Below, one piece after another: positions 9,064 through 17,695 of a stretch of DNA of 64,000 bases. The stretch is from contig NZ_JAVIWL010000001.1 in the NCBI RefSeq assembly GCF_034314045.1, forward strand, positions 4,340,001 through 4,404,000. Direction: 5' to 3'. Made by a program: the position numbers and the translations under genes. The stretch's first letter is position 1; every line of letters starts with the position of its first letter. This DNA is from Glaciimonas sp. CA11.2 (GTDB taxonomy: Bacteria > Pseudomonadota > Gammaproteobacteria > Burkholderiales > Burkholderiaceae_D). Below the pieces are notes generated by a model. The model saw nothing but the letters and a program-made list of their open reading frames with translations. It searched no databases and was not told the DNA's origin.

Positions 9064-9858
9064 TTAAAGCGTCTCGACGTTTCGGCACACCGAAATAGCT
9101 TGGCCGGATAGGGCGCTACCTGCGGGAGAACATAAAAACAGCACACTCGCTGCAATTTCTTCCTGCGTGACCATCCTCTTAAGCGATATTTTGTCCAGAT
9201 AACTCGCCTCCATCGATTCGTAACTAACGCCGACTTGTTCGGCCCTGGCCCTGATCACGCGCTCCATACGCGGCCCTTTTACGATGCCCGGTTGTATCGC
9301 GTTAACGCGAATGTTGTCCGGCCCCAGTTCAATCGCAAGGCTCTTCGCCAGCCCCACCAAAGCCCATTTGGTCGATGAGTAGGGAGTACGATAGGCATAG
9401 CCAAGGCGACCCGCAACGGATGAAATAAATACAATGGAGCCGCCGTCTGGTGCGCTACGCAGCATTGGCACCGCGTGCCGCATGAAGTAGAAATGGCTGT
9501 TCAAATTGACCGCAACGGTCTTTTCCCAATCGGCAATCGGGATCTCATCGATACCACCCGTTGGCCCTGCGATTCCGGCATTGTTGATCAGCACGTCAAG
9601 TCCCCCAAGCTTGCTACGCACATCATCGAATACGCGTTCAACCGCGGCCGCATCGGAGACGTCGGCGCAACTGCCTGTGATAACTAATGTCTTTAACGTT
9701 TTTAATGCTGCAATGGCATTGGCATCGACATCACAAACATGCACCCGCGCACCAGCTTCAACAAAGGCTTTTGCAATCTCTAGTCCAATGCCAGAAGCCC
9801 CACCTGTGATAAGAACCCGCAATCCTGGTCGCGGTGTTAATAATTGCAATACACCCAT
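9064..9858 (-). CDS. Short-chain dehydrogenase/reductase (SDR)
   Basis: 264-residue NAD(P)-dependent oxidoreductase of the classical SDR type. The cofactor motif TGGASGIG lies near residue 18, NNAG near 91, and the catalytic Ser in FISSVAG precedes YxxxK as YSSTK. The acidic residue in HVCDVDA, at the end of beta-2, favours NAD. AGGAGA precedes the ATG by 7 bp. It is the first gene of the SDR-BKACE-permease unit, so the likely role is oxidation of a 3-hydroxy acid to the 3-keto acid that the BKACE protein cleaves. It is divergent from the GntR regulator across about 230 bp. Confidence 0.88.
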   Translation of the reverse strand: MGVLQLLTPRPGLRVLITGGASGIGLEIAKAFVEAGARVHVCDVDANAIAALKTLKTLVITGSCADVSDAAAVERVFDDVRSKLGGLDVLINNAGIAGPTGGIDEIPIADWEKTVAVNLNSHFYFMRHAVPMLRSAPDGGSIVFISSVAGRLGYAYRTPYSSTKWALVGLAKSLAIELGPDNIRVNAIQPGIVKGPRMERVIRARAEQVGVSYESMEASYLDKISLKRMVTQEEIAASVLFLCSPAGSALSGQAISVCRNVETL

Positions 9859-9956
9859 TATTGGTCTCCTAATTACGTTGTTTTCAATTTCAACTGTTAC
9901 CGTTTTTGCCTGTAACGCGTGTTCTTCAAAGGCGCTAAGGCGATTGCTTTATTTGT

Positions 9957-9978
9957 ATTGTGATCTGTGATCACACAT
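9957..9978. promoter_or_regulatory. Palindrome TGTGATCACA in the GntR/SDR divergent region
   Basis: A perfect 10-bp palindrome TGTGATCACA at 9966-9975, preceded by a second TGTGATC half copy at 9960-9965 and neighbours. It sits about 110 bp before both divergent starts, where the operator of the GntR regulator is expected. It resembles CRP half-sites but lacks the 6-bp spacer of a CRP site, so a GntR operator is more likely; this is inference. Confidence 0.4.
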
Positions 9979-10088
9979 GGCAAAATGTAGCCATTGGCCG
10001 ATCCTCTGTCAACATTTTTTTCAAACCAGTCAATTTATTGTGCCAAGGCTCAACAATTTGACTGGGTTGTGCGGTGTATACTTTTGCC

Positions 10089-10793
10089 ATGACAATATCT
10101 GAACTTGTAATTCCACTGAAACGCCAGACCATGAGTGTGGAGGTCTACAACCAGCTCAAAGAACTTCTAATGAGTGGGCGAATGATGCCTGGAGAGCAAC
10201 TCTCGTTACGCACTGTTGCCGCAGCGCTAGGCGTCAGTGTCATGCCGGTACGCGAAGCTATGCAGCGTCTGGTTGCTGAACAAGCGTTGGTGCTGACGTT
10301 AAATCGGACACTTCGTGTGCCGACTATGACCGTTAGTCAGTTCCGTGAAATCACACAGATTCGAATCAATCTGGAAGGTTTAGCAACAGAACAGGCTACT
10401 TATGCGCTTCAGTCCTCTGCCGTGCGAAAAATCTCGGAGTTACACCAGCGCTTTGCCAACGAAATGGCACTTACGGAGCCAGACAGCTCCGTGCTGGTCC
10501 GCCTGAACAAGGAATTACACTTCGCGATTTACCAAGGCGCATGTATGCCTATGTTGATGCAACTCATTGAGACGTTGTGGGTACGCGTTGGTCCCATTTT
10601 GAACTACGATTTGCATTCCGGCTCACGCCGTGTGGTAGAGCAAGTGGCGGTCAGCCATCATCTTGGTCTGATCGATGCTCTGGAACGCCGCGACGGCATC
10701 GCGGCAAGAGCCGCACTGCAAGGGGATATAGAAAGCGCAGCTGAATTTATCGTTTCTGCCGGTGTGCTGGTGATCGCGGACGCCCCTACTTAA
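10089..10793 (+). CDS. GntR-family regulator, FadR subfamily (FCD domain)
   Basis: 234-residue regulator. The N-terminal winged helix (about residues 15-80) carries the GntR pattern, with LKELLMSGRMMPGEQLSLRTV and the recognition helix LGVSVMPVREAMQRL. The C-terminal all-helical FCD domain has the usual metal-binding pattern: Asp/Asn and His near FAIYQG and later His residues in AVSHHLGLIDALERRD. Such regulators sense a carboxylate. It is divergent from the SDR-BKACE-permease unit, which it probably represses. ATG 10089 is chosen over an in-frame GTG at 10074; neither has a strong ribosome binding site, so the start is uncertain. Confidence 0.88.
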   Translation: MTISELVIPLKRQTMSVEVYNQLKELLMSGRMMPGEQLSLRTVAAALGVSVMPVREAMQRLVAEQALVLTLNRTLRVPTMTVSQFREITQIRINLEGLATEQATYALQSSAVRKISELHQRFANEMALTEPDSSVLVRLNKELHFAIYQGACMPMLMQLIETLWVRVGPILNYDLHSGSRRVVEQVAVSHHLGLIDALERRDGIAARAALQGDIESAAEFIVSAGVLVIADAPT

Positions 10794-10876
10794 TAGGCTG
10801 AAACCCCGAAAAATCGGATGACTCCATCTACAGGCGATAAGGTCAAACATCAATTATAAAATCGGTAAATAAGCTA

Positions 10877-10993
10877 TCAGGTCGTTTCCGGTTTGCGTTC
10901 GTAAATCTGGCGGAGAATAGCTTCGCACAACGGACATTCCTCCTTACCACCTGGATAGAAATTTGGCCGCGGTGCGCCCAGCCTAACCCTAAT
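10877..10993 (-). pseudogene. Small reading frame with CPLC motif (possible remnant)
   Basis: Minus-strand frame of 38 codons ending at the stop 10877-10879. It reads PRPNFYPGGKEECPLCEAIL near its middle, an ordered, protein-like stretch with a C-x2-C pair. No ATG opens this frame: an ATG at 10998 lies one frame over, so a single-base shift may have broken a small gene of about 40 residues. I do not recognise the family. It sits alone in the 420-bp gap between the GntR and the sensor genes. Confidence 0.3.
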
Positions 10994-11108
10994 TTCATGT
11001 TAAAACTTTACATGCAAAACTTTTGAAAGAGGGTGTTTATAGAAAGTTCGATAAAGAGGGCTAAGTACGGTTCAGAAAAATTCATATCAAATATTCATAT
11101 TATGCAAG

Positions 11109-11124
11109 AAAGAAATGTTTCTTT
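11109..11124. repeat. Short palindrome upstream of the sensor gene
   Basis: AAAGAAA and TTTCTTT, perfect 7-bp arms around TG, about 90 bp before the start of the dCache/degenerate GGDEF gene, in AT-rich DNA. It could be an operator; the remaining 10794-11213 interval shows nothing else apart from the small reading frame noted at 10877. Confidence 0.3.
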
Positions 11125-11213
11125 ATAAAAATTTCTTGTTATTAGGCAATATTAAAGAGCGATTGAAGGGTAGACTATAGCTACAAAGAAAACTACAAGG
11201 CTATACAAAAGCG

Positions 11214-12805
11214 ATGATCGGCAATGGGAAAAAAGTAAGAAAAAGTCATTTTTTTAAATACTTCAAGGTTTCCGGTATACACATTAATCAAACGGCGCTG
11301 GTTCTCGGTTGCATTTTACCAATTGCAGCCGTAGCCTTTTTTTTGATTGTCAATTTTTACACGCATGAACGAGAAAATTTGACGCGTCACGCTGCCAGCA
11401 ACGCTGATGCGATCATTGCTGCTGTAGATAGAGAATTCGCCAGTACGCAGTCGGCTCTTCAACTTCTTAACAGTTCCCCGCGTCTGGCGGATGGCGACTT
11501 TAAGACTTTTTATGCCAGAGCGTTGGAAGAGTTACCGATGCTTCCCGTTGAAAGTATCGCAGTGTTAGCATCCGACGGCCAGCTGCTCCTCTCCACTAAT
11601 CTTCCATTTGGACCGATTCTTCCCAAATTAACGGATGTGCCTTTACTTAAAAATATATTTGAAACAGGTAAACCAAGCGTTTCTGGCCTTTTCGTGGGGC
11701 CGCTCTCAGGGCGACTTGTTTTTTCTATCGCAGTCCCGGTCAAGCGTAATGGATCAATTCTTTATTCACTGAATGCCTCAGTAGCGCCCTCACAACTCTT
11801 AAATTTAATGGCAGATCAAAAGCTGCCCGGTAGTTGGATCGCTGCGATCATCGACAGCAATGGAAATGTCGTAGGGCGCACCCAAAACCTGCAAAAATTT
11901 ATCGGCAATATGGTGACGCCAGAGTTGTGGCAACGTCTCATCAGCGCGAATAAAGGCCGTTTCGTTACCACTACCCTCGAAGGCGTTCCTGCTATGACGG
12001 TATACAGTCGTTCCTCTACAAGCCAATGGGCAGTCGCCTTGTCGATACCGTTAGTCGAGCTCACTGAAGGCCTTCACCATGCACTACTCTTACTGATTAT
12101 TACGACGGTCATCGTCCTGTCATTAGGACTTGTGCTAGCGTGGTTTTTGGGGGAACGGGTTGCCAATTCTGTCAATGCACTCATACAGCCCGTTATTGCA
12201 TTAAGCGCGAATAAACCGTTTACCATTCCAACACTGCATTTGCGGAGGCAAATAAACTGCGCAAAGCGTTGCTTGATGCCTCAACCAAGCTCTTCCAGGT
12301 CGGATACGACGCGCATCATGACGGCAGTACGGGTATGCCTAATCGCGCACTATTTGATATAGCATTGAATCAGCAATTAGCACTCTGCCGACGTTATAAG
12401 ACGACACTCGCCGTCTTATATATTGACATAGAGGTTGCCGACGCAGAACCGGATACGGTTAGCGAGGAAAGTGAGGATGCGGATGTTCTTTTACGTCATA
12501 TATCCATGCGGATCAAAAACTCTCTCCGGGCTCCTGATATGGCTGCCCGACTTGATCGCGATCACTTTGCCATCGTTTTAATTCACTCCGATGTGCCAAG
12601 CGCCACTATTTTTGCTAATCAATTGTTCGATATCCTTTCCGAACCATATCAATTAGGACGCATCACAGCCACGATATCGGCTAGCATCGGTATTGCCGGA
12701 TATCCTGTTACGGGAAGGGACGGGCCGACACTGTTGAAATATGCCGATGATGCAATGCACAAGGCCAAGACTTTAGGCGAGCGTAGGGTTTGTATCGCAT
12801 GGTGA
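11214..12805 (+). pseudogene. Frameshifted membrane sensor with degenerate GGDEF domain
   Basis: Two overlapping frames make one protein. Frame one (11214-12362) has an N-terminal membrane segment (about residues 27-48), a periplasmic dCache-like sensor domain (about 50-290) and a second membrane segment (about 293-315). Frame two continues from about 12225 with a linker AFAEANKLRKALLDAST and a GGDEF-fold domain to 12805. The switch from frame 0 to frame 2 equals loss of one base near 12221-12234. The GGDEF domain is itself degenerate: the signature is replaced by LDRDHF, and the usual DxLTGLPNR reads DGSTGMPNR. Even unshifted it should not make c-di-GMP, but it may have bound nucleotide or acted as a receptor. 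A sequencing error could explain the shift. It lies 68 bp upstream of an intact cyclase. Confidence 0.75.
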
Positions 12806-12873
12806 ACATAACCCAATAACTATCTAGCCGGACCCTGCGTATTTCATCTTTATTATTTTGTAACAAAGAACTA

Positions 12874-14460
12874 ATGGTCAATCCAATCGATAAACCTACG
12901 CTGCAACGCGTATTCATCAATCGTCTGCCGATTACGTGGTTAGCGGCGGTTTTTGTGGTGTTTGTTTGCCTTTCTCTGGTAGCAATCGATGGCTGGCAAA
13001 GTTGGAGCGCCCGCCGTGTGCAATTGCAGGAAGCAAAAGTTGCCACCACCAATATGGCAACGGCCATAGCGCAGCATGCAGACGACACGATCAAAGAGGC
13101 GGACACTGCGCTAGTCGGGCTGGTAGAACGCGTTCAGACCGACGGTACAAGTCCTGCTGCGCTCGAACGTTTGCACCGCCTGTTGGTGCAGCGAGTGGGC
13201 GAATTGGATCAGTTAAATGGCTTATTTGTGTATGACGAAAAGGGAAATTGGCTCGTCAACTCTATGGCTTCGATGCCCGCAAACGTCAACAATGCAGATA
13301 GAAACTATTTTATTTATCACCGCAAACATTTGGATTCGGCGCCGTTCATCGGTCTGCCGATTCAAAGCCGGTCCAATGGTGCCTGGATATTGACGGTATC
13401 TCGCCGAATCAATCACCCGGACGGCAGCTTTGCCGGAGTTGCATTGGCCACCATCAATATGGATTATTTTAATAAATTCTACGATCACTTCGAAATCGGC
13501 AAACGCGGCGCGATTGTGCTGGCGTTAGACGCAGGCATGATGCTCACTCGTCGGCCGCTATTGTATGATTCTATTGGAAAAAATATAGCGAATAGCACTG
13601 TATTTGTTAACTATGTATCCAGGAGCAAATTTGGGACCATTTCGATTGTATCCTCCCAAGACGGCGTTAAACGCATACATAGCTTCCGGCACGTCGAGCA
13701 TTACCCATTATTTGTGGTTGCAGCGTTGTCGGAAGAGGAAATTCTTGCCGTTTGGCTCTCAGACACTTATCTGCATTCCGCTGGCGTGGCGCTGCTGCTG
13801 CTCGTGCTTGTAGTATTTGGGTTTCATCTGGTGAGGCAAATCCAACGACGTGTGCATGCGGAGGCAGAAATTGTGCAAGCCAGAGATGCGTTACTGACAC
13901 TGAACAAAACGCTTGAACAACTATCTTTACAAGATAGTCTGACCGGTCTTTCGAATCGGCGTCACTTCGACATAGCGCTAGAGAAGGAATTTAAACGTGC
14001 CATGCGCAATGGTCGTTCATTGGCTTTGATTATGATCGATGCCGATTATTTCAAGCAATATAATGATATGTACGGGCATACCGAAGGCGATGAATGCCTG
14101 CGGACAATCAGTCAAATTGTGAAGTCTAATCAAAATCGGCCGGGAGATCTTGCGGTACGCTACGGCGGAGAAGAGCTGGCGATTTTACTGCCTGATACCG
14201 ACTTACGCGGCGCGATGACGATTGCTGAAAATATTCGCTACCACGTTCACCGTCTGGCCATCGAACATTCTGGCAGCCCGTTTGGCGTGGTGACGATTAG
14301 TGCTGGCGTAGAGGCTTACGTTCCTTTCAGGAATGAGCAACTGCCTTTGGAATTGGTGCAAGCTGCGGATAAGGCGCTGTATAACGCCAAGGCCGACGGA
14401 CGCAATCGTGTTTGCTTCAATACAAACATCGACAAAGCAACATTAGTCGACGAAGTGTAA
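12874..14460 (+). CDS. Diguanylate cyclase with periplasmic dCache sensor
   Basis: 528-residue membrane enzyme that makes c-di-GMP from two GTP. Layout: membrane segment at about 19-41, dCache_1-type periplasmic sensor (about 45-295), second membrane segment (about 299-318), short coiled linker, then a GGDEF domain (about 348-515). The active-site signature is GGEEL at residues 431-435, and an RxxD product-inhibition site (RPGD) lies five residues before it, so both activity and feedback control look intact. The metal-binding DADYFKQYND segment is also present. It follows the frameshifted sensor gene in the same direction, possibly as a duplicate partner. Confidence 0.92.
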   Translation: MVNPIDKPTLQRVFINRLPITWLAAVFVVFVCLSLVAIDGWQSWSARRVQLQEAKVATTNMATAIAQHADDTIKEADTALVGLVERVQTDGTSPAALERLHRLLVQRVGELDQLNGLFVYDEKGNWLVNSMASMPANVNNADRNYFIYHRKHLDSAPFIGLPIQSRSNGAWILTVSRRINHPDGSFAGVALATINMDYFNKFYDHFEIGKRGAIVLALDAGMMLTRRPLLYDSIGKNIANSTVFVNYVSRSKFGTISIVSSQDGVKRIHSFRHVEHYPLFVVAALSEEEILAVWLSDTYLHSAGVALLLLVLVVFGFHLVRQIQRRVHAEAEIVQARDALLTLNKTLEQLSLQDSLTGLSNRRHFDIALEKEFKRAMRNGRSLALIMIDADYFKQYNDMYGHTEGDECLRTISQIVKSNQNRPGDLAVRYGGEELAILLPDTDLRGAMTIAENIRYHVHRLAIEHSGSPFGVVTISAGVEAYVPFRNEQLPLELVQAADKALYNAKADGRNRVCFNTNIDKATLVDEV

Positions 14461-14723
14461 AGCTTCTGCACAACTTGCACGTTACAGCCTGATAACGTCA
14501 ACTCAGTTAATGGGCGGCGGTGGCGAGGAAGCCTTAGGGCTTGCTGGGTTTTACTTTTTTTGACCAGTCTGCTAACCCTGCTATTTGCCGCCCACCCTAC
14601 TTAGCAGTGGGACGCGGCGTAACCAAAAAAGGCTTGACCTATGCTAAAAACCATCTTACCTGTCCGGTATCGTCTTACCATCATCAAACGCCGCACCATC
14701 CTGATCGAACCGGTAGCGCAATC

Positions 14724-15050
14724 ATGAGCAAACGAACAGCACCAAAATCTCTCCATCAGGGATTTTCATGGTCGCCCGACCACCACCAAAATCAAGAAGC
14801 CGCAGAATTTTATGCCCTGACCAAAGATGTCTGCCACGGCATTCAACTATCCATCGATTTGGCGCATTTTAGTACGATGGACAGAGACAGCGATACGACG
14901 CCGGTATTGAATATTGCAGACACCGAAACTTTATTGCGGTTTACTTTAACGTCGTCGCAGATGTTGGGGAGCATAGCTGAATTGCGAATTGACCAGCTTG
15001 ATCGTAGCGCCATCAATTGGACTGAGCCTGATGCAAAGGCAGCGTCTTAA
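14724..15050 (+). CDS. Small hypothetical protein
   Basis: 108 residues beginning MSKRTAPKS. The N-terminal 30 residues are polar and His/Gln rich; the rest looks alpha-helical, with a conserved-looking centre (ALTKDVCHGIQLSIDL) and an acidic end. I do not recognise the family; no signal peptide or membrane segment is seen. The start at 14724 is chosen because the longer frame from 14541 reads through DNA that does not look coding. Its proximity to the diguanylate cyclase may be chance. It is convergent with the Lrp gene across a hairpin. Confidence 0.5.
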   Translation: MSKRTAPKSLHQGFSWSPDHHQNQEAAEFYALTKDVCHGIQLSIDLAHFSTMDRDSDTTPVLNIADTETLLRFTLTSSQMLGSIAELRIDQLDRSAINWTEPDAKAAS

Positions 15051-15152
15051 GCGCCAATTCAGTTCCGTAATAAGCCAAATCGCCTGAATCCCATAGCGAT
15101 TGTTTTTTCTAGCTAAGCACGCATTGCGAGGCCGGAAAACGCGGTATGGCGA

Positions 15153-15204
15153 TGAGGGGAATCGCACATTCTTGCTAGGCAAGGATGATCGTTTATTCCC
15201 CTCA
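15153..15204. terminator. Hairpin between convergent genes
   Basis: Perfect 10-bp arms TGAGGGGAAT (15153-15162) and complement (15195-15204), whose loop carries a second small stem (CTTGC/GCAAG). It abuts the stop codon of the Lrp gene on the minus strand and is convergent with the small hypothetical gene. There is no T-run, so termination is inferred from position and stability. Confidence 0.45.
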
Positions 15205-15206
15205 CA

Positions 15207-15689
15207 TCAAGCAAAAGGCGTGTCCGATTTCTTCAAAGTACGCAATACAAAGCTCGATTTGCTATGCCGTATGCCGGGTATTTTATACAGCTTTTCTCTT
15301 AATAAACGCTCGTAATCTCGCGTGTCTTTAACGGCGATGCGAATGTAATAGTCGTAGTCGCCGGAGACCAGATAGGCCTCCATGACCTCTGGAATCGTTT
15401 CAAGAATACGACCGAATTCGTACAACGTTTCATCGCTGTGACTCTCCAGATTGACCTGAATGATGACAGTATCTTGATACCCAAGTTGGGCAAGATCGAC
15501 TTTGACCGTATAGCCTTGGATTGCGCCAGCCGATTCCATGCGTTTGATGCGGTTCCAGCATGATGTTGTGGACAGCCCGACTTCTTGACCAATATCTTGC
15601 AGGCTTTTGCGCGAGTCTTGCAAAAGTGCCCGCAAAATCGCGAAATCCTGAATGTCGAATATTTTTCCGTCTTTCTTTGAAATAGTCAT
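15207..15689 (-). CDS. Lrp/AsnC-family transcriptional regulator
   Basis: 160-residue regulator. The N-terminal helix-turn-helix (about 12-60) has [22 protein letters not shown], and the C-terminal RAM/AsnC ligand domain (about 75-150) has [21 protein letters not shown]. Lrp-type proteins form octamers that sense amino acids. It is divergent from acetolactate synthase with only 36 bp between starts, so it very probably controls that gene, in line with the known control of ilvIH by Lrp in enterobacteria. Length and motifs are typical. Confidence 0.92.
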   Translation of the reverse strand: MTISKKDGKIFDIQDFAILRALLQDSRKSLQDIGQEVGLSTTSCWNRIKRMESAGAIQGYTVKVDLAQLGYQDTVIIQVNLESHSDETLYEFGRILETIPEVMEAYLVSGDYDYYIRIAVKDTRDYERLLREKLYKIPGIRHSKSSFVLRTLKKSDTPFA

Positions 15690-15725
15690 TTTATTTTCCG
15701 AAGTGTAAGCAATTCAACTGAAATT

Positions 15726-17597
15726 ATGAATCCTTTTCAGGCTGAAATAGAATATCATTTTAGTATGAAAATAAGCCAAAATACTTTATCTTCCAACAAT
15801 GCGTTGTTGGATTCTGAGCCGCACCTGCAATTGACCGGCGCACAGGTTCTATTGCGTACGTTGATTGATTGCGGCGTAGATACCATTTTTGGCTATCCGG
15901 GCGGCGCAGTATTGCCACTCTACGATGCACTACATTCGGAGCCGCGCCTTCGGCATATTCTCGTTCGTCATGAGCAGGCTGCCGTCCATGCAGCGCAAGG
16001 TTACGCCCGATCAACCGGTCGCCTTGGGGTGGTTTTTGTGACGTCGGGGCCAGGGATCGCCAATACAACGTCTGGCTTACTTGATGCCTTGAGTGATTCT
16101 ATTCCGTTATTGTGCGTGAGCGGACAAGTCGCGACGACTGCGATTGGTACGAACGCGTTTCAAGAGTGTGATGCGCTTGGCATTTCTCGTACGGTCACCA
16201 AGTGGAACGTTCAGATTGGTGACGTTGCCGATATTCCGGATACGGTTCGGTATGCAGTAGCGCAGGCGACGACCGGACGGCCAGGGCCGGTATTAATCGA
16301 TATACCGAAAGATATTCAGGGACGGTTGTTTGTCGCCCGTCCCCAAACCGCGTCATCTGCCGCATTGCCTGCGTCGACCGATTTAACGCTGGCGGACTTG
16401 CCGCCGGTTGCGCTTTTACGTGAAGCGGCACAGATGATCGCAGCATCACGCAGGCCTATACTTTATGGCGGAGGAGGGTTGATCAACTCCGGCAGTGAGG
16501 CATGCGCGCAATTTGTTGATCTGGTACATATGACCAACGCGCCATGTACGCTCACGTTGATGGGGCTCGGCGCGTTTCCCGCATCCGATCCGCAATGGCT
16601 TGGTATGTTGGGAATGCACGGCACGCTGGAAGCCAATCTGGCTATGCATGAAGCGGATCTTGTCGTCTGTGTCGGCGCACGTTTTGATGATCGTGTCACG
16701 GGCCGGTTAAAAGACTTTTGCCCTGAAGCACGCATCGTTCATATCGATATCGATCCAGCATCAGTCGGCAAGGTTGTCAAAACAAATGTTGGACTGGTCG
16801 GCGATTGCGCCAAAGTACTTGCCGCTTTAGGTGAGCAGCTTGCATCGTTGCCGCTAGATGCCACTCGCACCGCTGACTGGTGGGCCAAAATTGCACTATG
16901 GCGCGCTGAAGAATCTCTTGGTTATACGCATTCACTCCCAACCATCGTGCCGCAACACCTGATGCAAACATTGGCTGAACATCTTGACGGTACTGACGCG
17001 ATTGTGTCAACTGATGTTGGTCAACATCAAATGTGGGCGGCGCAATATCTTCAGTTTGAAGCACCGCATCGCTGGCTTACCTCGGGCGGCGCAGGCACGA
17101 TGGGCTACGGTTTGCCCGCGGCGATTGGCGCACAGATTGCGCATCCGGATAAGTTGGTGGTGTGTGTCAGCGGCGATGCATCCATTTTGATGAATATTCA
17201 GGAGATGGCGACGGCTGCCCAACATCGATGTCCGGTGAAAGTCATTATTTCAAACAATGGCTGCATGGGAATGGTCAGGCAATGGCAAGAACTGCATCAT
17301 GGCGCGCGATATAGCCATAGTTATAACGAGGCGTTGCCAGACTTTGTTGCTTTGGCCAAGGCATTCGGGTGGGGATCACGCCGTGTTGAACTGGCTTCTG
17401 AAGTGAGTGAGGCGATTGACGCCTGCCTTTCTTCACCCGGTCCTTTTCTGCTGGATGTTGCAGTCGAGCAGCTCGAAAACTGTTTTCCCATGATACCGGG
17501 CGGAAGCGGACACCACGAGATCATGCTGTCAGAGAACCGCTGGTATGACAGTCGCACCGGGTCGGTCGTTACAAGACCACCAGATTCTGCGACTTAA
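15726..17597 (+). CDS. ilvB: Acetolactate synthase, catalytic (large) subunit
   Basis: 623-residue TPP/FAD enzyme of branched-chain amino acid synthesis (2 pyruvate to acetolactate). Visible: N-terminal domain with [14 protein letters not shown] and the activating Glu in [19 protein letters not shown]/central domain with [10 protein letters not shown]-terminal TPP motif from GDASILMN to ISNN, followed by GMVRQWQEL, which is characteristic of acetohydroxyacid synthases. It is longer than usual (about 570), with a 25-residue N-terminal extension; an internal ATG at 15765 may be the true start. No small regulatory subunit (ilvH) follows; a terminator ends the gene, so this is a stand-alone or second copy. 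Controlled probably by the divergent Lrp protein. Confidence 0.9.
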   Translation: MNPFQAEIEYHFSMKISQNTLSSNNALLDSEPHLQLTGAQVLLRTLIDCGVDTIFGYPGGAVLPLYDALHSEPRLRHILVRHEQAAVHAAQGYARSTGRLGVVFVTSGPGIANTTSGLLDALSDSIPLLCVSGQVATTAIGTNAFQECDALGISRTVTKWNVQIGDVADIPDTVRYAVAQATTGRPGPVLIDIPKDIQGRLFVARPQTASSAALPASTDLTLADLPPVALLREAAQMIAASRRPILYGGGGLINSGSEACAQFVDLVHMTNAPCTLTLMGLGAFPASDPQWLGMLGMHGTLEANLAMHEADLVVCVGARFDDRVTGRLKDFCPEARIVHIDIDPASVGKVVKTNVGLVGDCAKVLAALGEQLASLPLDATRTADWWAKIALWRAEESLGYTHSLPTIVPQHLMQTLAEHLDGTDAIVSTDVGQHQMWAAQYLQFEAPHRWLTSGGAGTMGYGLPAAIGAQIAHPDKLVVCVSGDASILMNIQEMATAAQHRCPVKVIISNNGCMGMVRQWQELHHGARYSHSYNEALPDFVALAKAFGWGSRRVELASEVSEAIDACLSSPGPFLLDVAVEQLENCFPMIPGGSGHHEIMLSENRWYDSRTGSVVTRPPDSAT

Positions 17598-17647
17598 AGA
17601 GATTTCAAAAAAATAAGTCAGGTCGCGTTATCCACGTGATCTGGTCG

Positions 17648-17695
17648 ACAGGTCAGCAACGGTGATCCCCGTGCCTGACCTGTTTTATTTTATTC
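17648..17695 (+). terminator. Rho-independent terminator of acetolactate synthase
   Basis: Stem of 9 perfect pairs (ACAGGTCAG at 17648-17656 with CTGACCTGT at 17675-17683), extended inward by a further C/G-rich pairing, then TTTTATTTTATT. Classic terminator 50 bp after the stop. Confidence 0.85.

Noticed and set aside
9959..9978. CRP binding site at the TGTGATCACA palindrome
   Set aside because: A CRP site needs about 6 bp between TGTGA and TCACA; here the halves touch.
14541..14723. Upstream extension of the small hypothetical protein
   Set aside because: The extra 61 residues are rich in Pro, His and Cys without pattern, and the internal ATG gives a more plausible protein.
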